Shown piece by piece: positions 25,100 to 36,357 of a stretch of 64,000 bases of DNA. The translations under genes and the position numbers were made by a program. How positions within the stretch are numbered: position 1 is the stretch's first letter; the number at the start of each line of letters is the position of its first letter. The notes beneath the pieces are model-generated. The model did not search any database, was not told the DNA's origin, and saw only the letters and a list, made by a program, of their open reading frames with translations. The DNA comes from Hypomyces perniciosus. Its lineage: Eukaryota > Ascomycota > Sordariomycetes > Hypocreales > Hypocreaceae. The stretch spans positions 1,101,501 to 1,165,500 of the forward strand of contig SPDT01000013.1 of NCBI GenBank assembly GCA_008477525.1. Reading direction: 5' to 3'.

Positions 25100-28000
25100 T
25101 TTCCCTTTTTTTTTTAAAACCCTATAAAAATCTAGTGTTAATAGCGATTATATACATTTAATAAATGCGATTATTAGGGATAATAATCTTTATTATTAAT
25201 TCTATCTCTTTAGCTAAATAATTAAAAAGGGCTTAGTTTAATAAAAAGAATAAAAATAAACCTTTAAATAGGAAATCTTAGAGTAGGCAGCTAAAAATTA
25301 AAACCTTAAAGTATAAATTAAAGCTTAGGTTAAAGCTTTAAATGCAGCCTCGCTATTAAGCCTTAAAAATAATAACCTACCTGGCTACTACTAGACTAAA
25401 GACTTTAAGCAATTTAATAGTAAATAAAAGGATATTACTAAACATTAATAAAAATATATTAAGTAGCGTTTCTAAATTAATATTATTTTTATAGGCAATT
25501 AATTGATTTTCTCGACTAAACTTAAAAAGATCTTATATATTACAGGTCTTTTAAAGGGAGATATATACTAACTGTAATAAAAAAACTTTAATATTATTAT
25601 TAAAAGTTTTAATAACCCTGCCTAATAGTATTAAAAGACTAGTATAGTACTTTTTATTAATTTTAATAAGTAATATAAAACAATTAACCTCTTTTAAAAG
25701 GCATTATAGTCTTTTAATAACCTGTATATATTAAATAAACCTTTCTAAAACTTTATAATAGAGTTATTTGCACTAAACAGTAAATGCAGCAAAACTGCTA
25801 AGCAGATAGTAAAAGCCTTAAAGATAAAGGTCTCTCAAGAGCTTGCTGACGCTATAAAGACTTAAATAACTAAGCTAGATAAATCCAACTTTACCGAATA
25901 GTGCTAACTCTACTAGACTATCTATAATAGGCTCTAAAAGGGCGCCTACTATAATGCCCTCCGCGCTGCCTAAACAGGCCGGCATTAATAAAGCTATCAA
26001 TAACAGCAGTATCAGCACTAACAGCAATATTACCAACGCTAGCACAACAACTAAGCCGCTGCCCCAGCGCCGGCTAGTGACCTAATACAGCTAAATACTA
26101 TATATACCCTGCCACCTTACCCTCAAGTCTCTTGCAAGGAATATATTGCTAAGGGACTCTGCTTCTACTGTAAAAAAGCAGGCTATAGCCTTAATAAATG
26201 CAATAAAAAAAAGCAGTCTAATATATACTGAGGCAATCTATACTAGATATAAAATTAAAATCGCTAAATTTAGCTATACCAGCCACGCCTTAACCTGGCA
26301 ATACCTTAAAGCTAATAATAGAATAGCCTAGTAAAGTATAATAACTAAACCCTAGTAGCGCGCTAATATTACCTGCAACGCCTAAGTAACCTATAAATCC
26401 AGGCCCTAAATAATATACCCTCTTTAAGTATTAATAAGGACGATAATAGTAGCGCTGCCGTATTAACTTTTAATCTACCCTAGTTTAGCCAGCCTTACCT
26501 GTTAAGAACCTAGACCTAACTTATAAATTAAAGAAAAGATTAACCTTTACTGAAAGTTATAAGTAGAGGTTAACTATAAATAAGACTATTATTTTAAAAT
26601 AGATCTACTGCTATCTTTTTAATCGAAAACCCTTTAAACTTAAATTAATAGACAGTAAATCCCTCCTAGTATAAACTATATTATTCCTTGCGTATAATAT
26701 CTATATTAATATAAAAGCTTTAATAAACAGCGGCTGTATGCCTTAGGCTTTTACTAGCCGCGCTTTTATTAAGCAATTCGGTATTATTACCTAATAACTG
26801 CCGTTTACTAGGAATCTCCTATTTACTAATAAAAGTATAGCTAATAAAATTTTAAACTTTTTTATTATATAAATTATAATCAGCTTTTATAAAAAACTTT
26901 ACCTCTTTTTTATTATAAATATCCTTAATAATATACCTGTAATCCTTAGCCTTTTATAGCTGAGAAAATATAACTTTAATATTAACTAGGAGGAGTTAAC
27001 TATTACCTTTAAATCCTATTACTATTATAACTACTATCTCCTAAAAAGTATAGCCAGCTTTATATAGGTTTTAATAGCAGTTAAAATAAAAAATAACTTT
27101 ATTAGAGCTAATATAAAGAGTATATATTACCAGTAATTAACAGTTAAAGATACTTTAAATAAAGCAGAGCTTAACTTAACTAAATAAAGAACTATACTAT
27201 ACTAGTAACTATTAGTTGAGAATACTTTAAAAGAAATAGACTATAACCTAATTAAAGAGGGGGCCTTTAAACTGTATATTCTATAAACCTTAATACTAAA
27301 CCGAGATTATTATATAACCTGCAGGTATAGTGGAACTAATAATAAGGAAATATAGGTATGAATAATCCTGAATTAAGTATATATAAGGCTACTGCCTGCT
27401 TTTGCAATCTGCAGTTAACGATAAAAAGGGAAACCTTTATTAAAGCTATTACTATTACTTTTTAATATACTACTTTTATAAAACTAAACTAAACTTTAAG
27501 ATTAAAAAGTATACCTAGATATAGTAAATATATAGATAGTGGCAGCTATAAACTTTATTACTTTTTATCAATAACTATATATCCGCGCAATAAAAGTAAC
27601 CTAGGAGGAGAGTAATTAAGCTATTAAAACTAAAGAACTAATACCTATTACTTTGCTAAAGCTTTTAGATAAGTTTTTCCGATAAATACTTATAGGATAG
27701 GGAGACTGTATTAAGGCAAAAATAGTATTACTTAAAAAAATATATAACTTTATTAATAAATATTACTCCCTAGTATAACTAAAAAAGATTACAGCCGCCA
27801 ATATTAAGAAATTTATAGTAGGAAAACCTAAACTTAGTAAGCTGGATATTTTAAAAAAACTGCTATCCTGGCTATATAACTTATATAATGCCTTCCTGCT
27901 AAAAACAGTAAATAAACTTCCTTTATAATAGGCTTAAAACTATAAGATCGAGATACTGCTAGGAAAAGACCCGCTATACTAAAAGAATAGGCTATTTTCA

Positions 28001-30960
28001 CTTAATAAACTGCAGGTAATAAGAAAATGGTTAGATAATAACTTAGCGAAAAGATTTATCTGTGAATTGCAAGTATAATGCGCCACTCCCCTCCTTTTAG
28101 CTGCAAAACCAGGAGGCGGCGTCTATATCTGTTAAGATTACTAAAGGTTAAACAATATTACTATTAAAAATCGGTACCTACTGCCATTAATCCGGGAAAC
28201 CCTTAATGCTTTAAGCTGTATAAAGGTATATATAAAACTCGACATTATCGCCGCGTTTAATAACCTCTATATCGCTAAAGGGGATATATGGAAAACGGTA
28301 TTTATTATAAGGTTTAGCCTTTTTGAGATATTGGTTATACCTTTTAGCCTCTATAATGCGCCTGCTATATTCTAATACTATATTAACTACACTCTCTATA
28401 ACGTCTTTAACTGTATTTGTACAGTATACTTTAACAATATCCTCGTATATTTATTATACTGAAAGGAGTACTGAAAATATATATGTAAAGTAGTAGCCTG
28501 CCTTTAAGACGCTGGCCTTTAAATTGATATTATTAAATATAAGTTTGAGATAATAAAAATAAAATACCTTAGCCTAATTATTACCTTAAAGGGACTAGAA
28601 ATAGATCTTGAGAAAGTTAAGGCTATATTAAACTAGCAACTACTTAAAGGAGTAAAAGACCTATAAAAGTTCTTTGGCTTTATAAATTTCTATTGCTATT
28701 TTATTTAAAAATACTTTAAAATAGCCGCACTATTAAATAAACTCTTAAAGAAAGACTGACTATATATTTAAAGAGAGAAATAGTAGGAAGCCTTTAACCT
28801 AATTAAATATGCCTTTAAATTAGCCTTAATCTTGGCCCTTTTTAACTATAATAAGCAAATAGTCTTTACGACTAATGCCTTTAACTAGGCATTAGGCGGT
28901 ATCCTGTTGCAGTATAATAAAAAGGGTATTCTACGCCTTATTATATTCTTTTCTGTAAAGTATAATGCCTAAAAATGCAACTATAAGATTTATAATAAAA
29001 AACTCCTAGCTATTATTAAAGTAATAAAGGAGTGGCGCTTAGAATTATAAGGCTTATAAGAGTTTAATGTTATTATAGACTATAAAAACCTTAAATATTT
29101 TACTTCAATAAAAGCCTTAAACTAGTAGTAAGTTTAATAGTTTAAATTCTTTTTTGGCTTTAACTTTTATATTATTTACTGACCTAGCTTTAAGGCTGTA
29201 AAGCCTAATACTTTAAAAAAAAAAGCGGAAAACAGGCCTGTAAAATTAAACCCCTTTAACAACTAAATTAAAAACAGGCAATACACTATCCTCCTATAAA
29301 GTTCTTTTAGCCTTAAAGTTTAGGCGATATTTTAAAAAAAAGTCTTATTAAATATTAAACTGTCTATAAAGGCTGCCCTTATAGCTATAATAATACCAGC
29401 AGAAAATAAATTAATTAACGACTTAATCGCAGTAATATATAAATAAAATACTATAGCAAGAGAAATAGTAACTGCGCTTTAAGACTTTAATATCCGCTAA
29501 TAGCTAAAATAGCTCTATAAAGAACTCTAGATTACAATAAATAACTGCCGAGTAATAAATAATAGAATTTACTACTAAAAGCGGCTTTTTATTCCCCCCA
29601 ATAATAAGCTTTATATATAAATCCTATTTAAAAACCACTTAAGCGGCTTAGCTGGATACCCAGGCAGGTTTAAAACTCTAGACCTTATTAGCCGGATATA
29701 CTAGTAGCTATAGATCTTAAAAGATACTAAAGCATTTATATAAGCCTGCGAACTGTATATCAGAACAAAGGCCTTGCAATCTTTACTATAAGGCTTCCTT
29801 TAACTATTACTAGTCCTATTCTGCGTATAGTTAAATATCTCTATTAATTATATTATACTACTGCCTAAATCCTACTACTATAATATTACCTATAAGTATT
29901 TACTGATAATAGTCTGCCGCTTTATAAAAATATATTATTTTATACCTATTACTTTACTGTTAATAAAGGAGCTAGCTAATGCATTTATTAATAGGATTTA
30001 CTGCCTTTATAGTATACTTAATAATATTATATTAAACTGCAGTATATAGTTTATATTAAAATTCTAGGAATAACTTTTAAAGCAATTAAGAGTTATATTA
30101 AAACAGTTATTAGCCTTTTACTTTAAAACTAATAGCTACACTAAAAGAATTAATATAAGCGTAGAATAATACTTGCAAGCTTTTATTAACTTTTATTAGG
30201 ATAACTAGGCCTATTAGCTTTTATTGGCCGAATTTACTGTAAATAACGCGGTATCTAAAACTACTGGCATATTGCTGTTTTTCGCTAATTATAGTTTTAA
30301 CCCTTGCCTGGGGATAAAGCCTTTATAGCCCTGCCCGCTAAACCTCTCTGCAGTAAAGAAAAGAGAGTTCTTTTGCGCTAATGCTGTTGCCGAGCGATTT
30401 GAATGTATTATTATACAGCTAAAAGCCTTCGCCAAGGCCTTAGGAAGAAGATATAAAGAAAACGCAAATGCGCGGAGAGAGGCATTACTAGTCTATACTG
30501 TTAGGCAAGAAGTCTTTATTAATGTGCGAAATATAAAGACTAACCGGCCAATAAAGAAGCTAGACGATAAATAGGCAGGGCTTTATATGATAATAAAGGT
30601 ATACCTATAAGCCTGCGCTATTAGCCTGCCGGAAGGCATAAAGATTTTCTTAGTTTTATATAACTCCCTCCTGCAACTTAAAATAGCCACTTTACTATAT
30701 CCTAGGTAAAAGATAATTAATAAAGCCGAGTTAAGGAATATTTAAAATAGAATATTAGAAAGAGAAAATAGTATAGATAAAGTATAAAAGAAATAAGAGT
30801 TTAAAGCGCTTTTAGATTATTATAATAATAATAGATTCTACTATTTTATTAAATAAAAATACTACACTATTATATAGCAATTAGCCGAGGACTTATAAGG
30901 CTAAGAAAGGGTAATATAAAACGTTTATAGAGGAAACCTAAAAAAGCTAAGCCTACTGCG
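25100..30960 (+). pseudogene. Family A gag-pol remnant: zinc knuckle, RT, integrase, chromodomain
   Basis: Despite many stops the order is clear. Gag occupies about 25.1-26.2 kb and ends in a CCHC zinc knuckle at 26160-26201 that reads CFYC...Y....C, where His has become Tyr by a C-to-T change. RT has AAFNNLYIAKGD, PFSLYNAPAIF and YFNN (28427-28438; YFDD expected). Integrase starts near 29.6 kb (HLSGLAGYPGRFKTLDL) and keeps FTVNNAVSKTTGILLFFANY near 30.2 kb. After it, a chromodomain-like segment at about 30.81-30.93 kb reads RFYYFIK-stop-KYY. Gag packages the RNA and pol copies and inserts it; here the RT catalytic Asp residues are themselves mutated, so the element is dead. Confidence 0.9.
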
Positions 30961-31215
30961 ATAGGCATTAAAAGGAATTATAAAAGAGGAAAAGGAGGAA
31001 ATGGCTAGAAAGAAACTAATGCCTGCAGAGCGCTAACCAAAGACTATACTGCGCCAAAGCCTACGACTAAACTATATATTATTGACACTAAAAACCATAC
31101 AATTTGCCCTATTTACCCTTATATTAAAAGTATTAAGATAGATTACCTGGAATTTCGATTTATGTGAGCAATATAGCCATTCGCGGCCGAATAGCGCGAT
31201 AAAGAGGGGGGGTAC

Positions 31216-31387
31216 TGTTATAGCACTGACCGTAACGCGATGTTGACGCCCTGTCACGTGAGCCACGGTTATATGACCAGGCCCTAACGCGTTCCTAGCT
31301 ATAGCTTTCCGTAGAGCCTTAGGGCTTTCTCGCTCTCTACGGCATAACAACAATATTTGCCCTGACCTGCCCTTCCGTGCCGTGATA
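31216..31387 (+). repeat. Element 2, 3' LTR (172 bp)
   Basis: Starts TGTTATAGCACTGACC and ends GTGCCGTGATA. It follows three bases after the polypurine tract. Confidence 0.92.
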
Positions 31388-32460
31388 CTATAGAATTAAT
31401 AGGTACTGTATAGTTTTAAGTATACTGTAAGCAGTCTCCTGTTTAACCTAGCGCACTATACATTCTACTTTACTATAAAAGCGTCCTGTAAATCCTAGTT
31501 TGTTATTATATACCCGGTTTAGACCAAGATCCTTGACCTGCTGTAGTCGCAAGTAAGGCGCTGGGCTTAGTAAATAGCGTCTATATAAAGCAGTACTATA
31601 TAGGACTATTATGCCAAAACGCTATCTATATATTTAAAGTAGATCTTTTTAAATAAGGAACTTTTTAGGGAAGGGGTTAAACTATTATAGAAACTTAGTG
31701 ATCGCTAGTTATAGAATATATTATATAAGATATAATCTCTCTTTTAGGTATTATTTATAGAGTAATAGCCTAGCTTTACTTAAAGGCATTTATATAATAA
31801 GTTTTAGGTTGACTATAAGCCTGCATTCTATGTATATAATCATAAAGCTAATACCTAGATTAAGTAAACCAACCGCTAGAGAATCTTCTAAAAGAGATAC
31901 GCCTTTAAGCCGATAACGAAGATAATAATAACAGTAAAAGCAGCAATAGCGACAGCGATAGCGGTAGCAGTAGCGGTAGCCCTAGAGAGTATAGCGACTT
32001 GCCTAAGGAAAGTGGCAATAGTTGCAATAACAATACATCGAATAACAAGGTATAGGAAGAGGCAGATAATGAAAACACTGCTTATTAGGCATTACTATAC
32101 AGTAATGGACTTAAGTAACTGCGCGTTAAGCTTAAGAAAAAGTATAATTTAGGTTATATTAACTAGGTGTTATATACTTTCGCTGCTGATATAAACTGTA
32201 TTAAAGGAGCGTTATAGGGCTGGCGTCTAAGTATTAATCAGGATAGGGAAGCACTCTATATACTGGCGGATCGGTTTAAAGTTGCTGCGCTATATCGCAG
32301 TCTATATAACTTTACCTTTTATCCCCTCTCCTTCCACCCGCGATACAGCAACTTCTCTTCCGGCGGCCCGCCAGAGTTTCTCAGTAACCTTTGCACCATT
32401 ATGTAAGGATCCTAGCTGGCTAGCTAGCCGGGCCCAGAAAAACCGTTCTAACTAAATATA
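31388..32460 (+). pseudogene. Unrecognised protein relic with acidic Ser/Asn-rich linker
   Basis: The plus-strand frame from about 31924 to 32455 reads, with RIP stops, a low-complexity Asp/Asn/Ser segment (DNEDNNNSKSSNSDSDSGSS) followed by about 100 well-behaved residues ending near 32450. Recognisable stretches are NLGYIN, LYTFAADINCIKGAL, REALYILADRFKVAALYRSL, FHPRYSNFSSGG and PPEFLSNLCTIM. A different frame upstream (about 31790-31900) reads DYKPAFYVYNHKANT, so at least one frameshift exists. I cannot assign a family. Stops fall where Trp or Gln is plausible. It could be the C-terminus of a DNA-transposon protein or of a host gene split by element 2. Confidence 0.45.
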
Positions 32461-32600
32461 GCTTCCTTTCCTTTCCTTTCCTTTCCTTTCCTTTTTATTC
32501 TATCTTTTTCTATCCTTTATTTCTTATTTTTCTATTTTTCTATATTTTATCCTCTATTCTTTATCCTTTTCCTTATCCTTTTCCTTTACTTCCTAATTTT
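32461..32600. repeat. Polypyrimidine tract with CTTTC pentamers
   Basis: About six tandem CCTTT units (about 32463-32493) pass into a long imperfect T/C-rich stretch. It lies between the protein relic and the inverted repeat with telomere-like motifs. Confidence 0.8.
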
Positions 32601-32699
32601 CTTTACTTTTTTCCTATTAAAGTGTAATTAAACTAGATAGCTAGATAACACTAGGGCAGAACAGCTTAGGCAGCAAAATATAGCCTAACCCAACCCTAA
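32582..32699. repeat. Left inverted repeat with telomere-like CCCTAA motifs
   Basis: About 83 bp (32617-32699) match the reverse complement of 47235-47314 with only a few, mostly transition, differences; weaker similarity continues to 32582. The inner edge reads CCTAACCCAACCCTAACCC, close to fungal telomere repeats (TTAGGG on the other strand). The two copies bracket the gene island. Confidence 0.75.
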
Positions 32700-32707
32700 C
32701 CCAGCGA

Positions 32708-32739
32708 CTAGGGAGCAACTCTTTTCCTTTGCTCCCTAG
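32708..32739. repeat. Perfect hairpin beside the telomere-like motif
   Basis: CTAGGGAGCAA (32708-32718) and TTGCTCCCTAG (32729-32739) form an 11-bp stem with a 10-nt pyrimidine-rich loop, starting 8 bases after the last CCCTAACCC. The right inverted repeat lacks it. Confidence 0.75.
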
Positions 32740-33421
32740 CTTTAAATAAACTATCTGCAAGCCTCCTTTTATACATTATATAGGACCAGTTCCCTAACAT
32801 TAATACACCTATATAATTTACTAGTAAATCTTAAAAACCTATTCTCTTTAATAAATAATTAATAAAAATACCTATAACTGGTAGTTAACTTTTTAAAATA
32901 GGTTATATAGAATATAAAAAGTATATTATTAAAATTTAAAGCTTATAAATTTTATGTAGCTTGAGATATATATAATCTAGAGAGGTCCCATTTAATAAGT
33001 AATCTCAAGATATATTTTTATATAAAGGTAAATTTTAAAATAATTCTACTTAATTTAATTTATTATAAAATTAACCTAAAATTTTAAAATAGTATTTCTT
33101 ATAATACTATTATATACAAGAGAAAAATTTATAATTTTACTTTTTTCATATAATTAGTTAAATAATTTTGAAATTTGGCCTTAATAGTGTAAAAAGGCGG
33201 CCGAAGATGGGGTTGGCCGAAGATAAGGGGTCCCGACTTAAGTGCCGGCTTTGGCCATTTTGCAGGCAGTGGGTCGGTGCTTTAGTCATGTCGGATATGC
33301 GGTCGTGATTATGACTCCTTCGCACCAATATCTTCCAGAACAGTTTTGCTTGGTTAGCAAGCGCAACAGTCTATATTGTATAATCTTGTATCAATTTTCA
33401 TGCAAGCTCTCCACTGATCGC
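32740..33421. other. Transition zone from AT-rich block to gene island
   Basis: AT-rich up to about 33185, then normal composition. No gene is seen. The last 230 bp may hold the 3' UTR and terminator of the MFS gene, but no distinct signal is evident. Confidence 0.45.
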
Positions 33422-35156
33422 TCAAGCCGAAAATTTCCCCTTTGCTCTCAAAAGGACTCCAAAATTCCAGAGCAGGAATGGCCCAGGTATTCCGAGGGCT
33501 ATCGCACAACCGGCAAGAACGGTTCCACCTCTGCCGTACCCAAGGTTGTCATATAAAGCTGGGGCAAATAGTGGGAAGCCAAATCCTGCGAGACTCCGAA
33601 GAACCGTCATGGCTCCCACGGCACTCGCTGCGAACCGTTGGTACGAGTCGACGGCGTAGCCCTGGATGCACTGGAACCCTATGATGGTGCCCGCAGAGTA
33701 AATGGCAGCTCCGATATTGGGCCAGATCCAATGCGTGTGCGCCTCTGCCGTCCACGAGTAGATGAGCAGGCCTACGGGCACCAGAATCGACCCGGGTATC
33801 ATCAGCGGGACGCGAAACTCGGGGCGTCCTGGGCCGCCGTCGGGCACGTATCGGCGCTTGAGGGCCGCATAGATGCGGTCTTGGAGCGGCGCGGCTATCT
33901 GGGCTCCCGCGAAGAAGCCAATTACTATGCTCAAGTAGAACAGACTCGCAATACCCGTCGTGAAGTGGTATTCGCCAGTGAAGAGCCGGGGAAAGCTGGC
34001 GAGCGTAAGGTACATAGTGCCATAAAGGAACATCATGTACAGGCCAAGAATCTGCACAATGAACTGAGTGGCCAGCATGCGGAACGGCCGGGTCAGGGCC
34101 TTGGAGAGCGTCTGCATGAATGTCCGGTCCGGATGGTCGTATTCGGTGTGCAGCAACTCATTTCTCGTTTCCTTTCTCAGACGGGCGGCCTTTCGACCCA
34201 GAAGGGTAGGAGCATAGGTCTCTTGCAAGACGAAGAGCCCAAAGACTTGGATGACGCCGCAGGCAATGGTCGTGCTGTAAAAGACCCATCCCCAGCTCAC
34301 GCGCTCGGCGATCCAGCCGCCGGCAATGGGCCCAACGGCAGGGCCAAGCAAAGGCATCAGAGAGTAGACGCTAATGGCCTTTCCTCGCTGCTCGGGGAAG
34401 AACAGGTCGCTCAGAAGCCCCCCGCCGATGGCCAGAGGCGCAGATCCGCCAATGCCGGCAAGGAAGCGGAAGGCGAGCATTTGGCCTTTTGTGCGGGCCA
34501 AAGCGCAGCCTAGGTTGAAGAGTAGAAACCAAAAGTTGGACGATTGGATGATGATGACGCGGCCATAAAGCTCTGAAAGGGGCCCCCAGAGCAAGGGGCC
34601 CAGCGCGTAGGCGGCCACAAAGATGGATAGCACAAGCGCCTGTTGGAAAGAATCTGTAATGTGGAGAGCCTCCCCAATGTCCTCCAGCACGGGGGCGAGC
34701 ATAGACGATGCTACTGGTGAGATGAAAGTGAACAAGGACACTGCGAATCCATGTTAGCTACGTTGAAAATATAATAGAGTGTCCGCGGGTCATCGGTAGG
34801 TTATGCCACGTGCCGCATATTACTGCTGCCCACTTCCTCTTAATGGGCCAATACTTTGGGTTTTCCGGGTCTTCTGGGCCATCCCAATCGACCAGGTTCG
34901 GGTCGCGAGGCTGGCCAGCATCTCTGGTCGTGCTCATCTCCATCGGATCCTCGCCCAGCTCGAGATCTCGCTGGTTAAGAATCCCGTCTCTCACCTCCGA
35001 AGTAATCCGAGAGAGCGACCGACCGGACGCCGACCGGCCGGACCCGGAGTGAGCGAGAGAGGGCCTGCTTCTCCTCTCGTCATCGTCGTGTTCTGAAGAC
35101 GAATCAGGCCCCTTTGTGGAGGCCGACGGGGCCTGGACGCCGTTTGGACTTGACAT
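33422..35156 (-). CDS. MFS multidrug-type transporter, DHA1 family (two exons)
   Basis: The predicted membrane transporter has about 553 residues, a usual length for 12-TM DHA1 drug:proton antiporters. Exon 1 (35156-34814) encodes a long hydrophilic Ser/Arg-rich tail and the signature LVDWDGPEDPENPKYW seen just before TM1 in fungal family members. Exon 2 (34740-33422) encodes the membrane part: SLFTFISPVASSM, motif A-like GPLSELYGR (about 167-175), motif C-like GPAVGPIAGGW, a central cytoplasmic loop, and a C-terminal half with several hydrophobic spans. I chose the ATG at 35156 for its strong context (A at -3); in-frame ATG 35210 would add 18 residues. The phase only works with a GC-AG intron. 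The substrate is unknown. It is divergent from the isochorismatase-like gene, suggesting possible co-regulation. Confidence 0.85.
34741..34813 (-). other. GC-AG intron of the MFS gene (73 nt)
   Basis: The donor reads G|GCACGT, one base from the common GTACGT. A perfect CTAAC branch site lies 12 bases before the ...TTCGCAG acceptor. Splicing here joins WAAVIC-V-SLFTF in frame with family-like spacing. GT donors nearby (GTAATA at 34823, GTGGCA further in) are in the wrong phase. Known GC-AG introns are a small minority in fungi; that this one is used is inference. Confidence 0.65.
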
Positions 35157-35787
35157 TTCCAAGTCACGAAACGGCTGACAGGCGGACAGAGAGACTATAT
35201 CCAACGCCATGAGACACTCAGGTCTCAGCATCAGACGGATTCAGGGAAATAAAAACATTTGCAAGTCTAGAATTCCTATGCAGGCTCAATAACACGTCGA
35301 CTTTCTATTAGTCTAAGGGCGAAAATCGGAGGGGCATCGGGGCCGAGACGGGAGCAACACCAGGCCCACGCCCCACGCATTTGGCCGAAACGGCTCCGTG
35401 CGGGCTCCAAAAGCCCAACAACAGCGAGTCAAACCGCGGTTTTCGTGTAGTCACCTTTGGCCTCGATTACGTCCACAGGTTACCCACCATGCTCGTCGGC
35501 CGGGTGCCGAAATGTCCTTTGCGTTTAAGTCCGGTCCCAGGGCATCCATCAGCTTAACAGTACCCTGTTCAAACGGACTTAGAATCGTAAATCCGGAAGA
35601 TCCAGTATATAAGTTGCAGATGGCTTAATTCTGGATCCAACGCATCTTTAAATTAATATCAAGCCCCTACTTACTTGAATTTTACCGTGGACGCTAAGCC
35701 CTCTAGACGTTTTAATCCTTTTTACCTTTTATATCTTACAGGCTACCTACATTAAGTACATCGTTCCTAGTAAGCATCACAAACACT
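35157..35787. promoter_or_regulatory. Shared divergent promoter region of MFS and isochorismatase-like genes
   Basis: This 631-bp gap separates the two start codons. It has TATATAAG at 35606-35613, about 180 bp before the plus-strand gene, and CGG triplet pairs such as CGG-N8-CGG (35327-35340) and CGGCTCCG (35391-35398). Those fit Zn2Cys6 factor sites in form only. No binding factor can be named. Confidence 0.4.
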
Positions 35788-36357
35788 ATGTCGCAAACAG
35801 CTCTCCTTGTGCAAGATGTGCAGAACAGTATTGTCGATAACTTCTTGGACGATGCCGGCAACCCCGAGTACCTCCAGCGAGTGGCCGCCGCTATTGCCGC
35901 CGCCCGCAAGGCCAACATTCCCGTCATATACGTGGTCATCAGCTTCCGCCCAGGCCACCCGGAAATCAGCAGCAACAACGCACAGTTCGCCGGCGTCAGG
36001 CAGAGGGGCGACTTTGTCCAGGGCACGCCCGCCTGCGCGGTGGCCCCGGCGATCGCCCCGCAGGATGGCGACGTGGTTGTCGTGAAGCACCGCGTTGGTG
36101 CGTTCGCGGGCACGGATCTAGAGGTCATCCTGCGCAGCCAGGGCGTGCAGCACCTGGTTCTGACGGGTATCGCGACCAGTGGCATTGTGCTGTCTACGCT
36201 CCGCTGTGCTGCGGACATGGACTACAAGCTTACTGTGCTGGAGGACCTCTGCTCGGACAGGGACGCCGAGGTTCATAGGGTCCTAATGGAGAAGGTCTTC
36301 CCGCATCAAGCCACGATCAAAAGCTCGGAGGAGTGGATTGCTAGCCTGCAGGGCTAA
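35788..36357 (+). CDS. Isochorismatase-fold hydrolase-like protein lacking the catalytic Cys
   Basis: This single-exon 189-residue cytosolic protein (no signal peptide or TM) has the size of a stand-alone isochorismatase-like hydrolase. The core fold motifs are present: LLVQDVQN with Asp10, VVVVKHRVGAF with Lys100 and HLVLTGIATSGIVLSTLR. In cysteine hydrolases (nicotinamidase, N-carbamoylsarcosine amidase) the GxxTxxC segment carries the nucleophile; here that position is Ile133. True isochorismatases also lack Cys, so it may catalyse a non-thiol reaction, or be a pseudo-enzyme. The GIATSGIVLST pattern resembles a subfamily I recall as common in bacteria and fungi, without assigned function. 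The start ATG has a pyrimidine-poor context (ACACTATGTC). A divergent transporter next door hints at small-molecule handling. Confidence 0.85.
   Translation: MSQTALLVQDVQNSIVDNFLDDAGNPEYLQRVAAAIAAARKANIPVIYVVISFRPGHPEISSNNAQFAGVRQRGDFVQGTPACAVAPAIAPQDGDVVVVKHRVGAFAGTDLEVILRSQGVQHLVLTGIATSGIVLSTLRCAADMDYKLTVLEDLCSDRDAEVHRVLMEKVFPHQATIKSSEEWIASLQG

Larger units (their letters stand above)
24684..31387 (+). mobile_element. Gypsy chromovirus family A, element 2 (full length, inactivated)
   Basis: A 6704-bp element with two 172-bp LTRs (24684-24855 and 31216-31387), a polypurine tract at 31201-31212 and no internal insertion. The flanks TTATA (24679-24683) and CTATA (31388-31392) fit a 5-bp target duplication with one RIP transition. 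It is the reference copy for family A in this window: elements 1, 3 and 4 align to it. The 3' LTR is less AT-shifted than the 5' LTR. Confidence 0.94.

Noticed and set aside
32582..32740. Helitron or Starship terminus at the left repeat
   Set aside because: There is a hairpin but no clear CTRR end, TC start, Rep/helicase or DUF3435 tyrosine recombinase; the evidence is too weak.
33638..34513. Plus-strand open frame of 291 codons
   Set aside because: It is antisense to the MFS exon and has no motif or hydrophobic pattern of its own; long shadow frames are common opposite GC-rich coding DNA.
34812..34823. GT donors for the MFS intron
   Set aside because: GTAATA and GTGGCA leave phase 0 or 2, whereas the acceptor requires phase 1.
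35398..35628. Open frame of 76 codons in the divergent promoter
   Set aside because: Lacks a plausible start and motifs, and overlaps the promoter elements.
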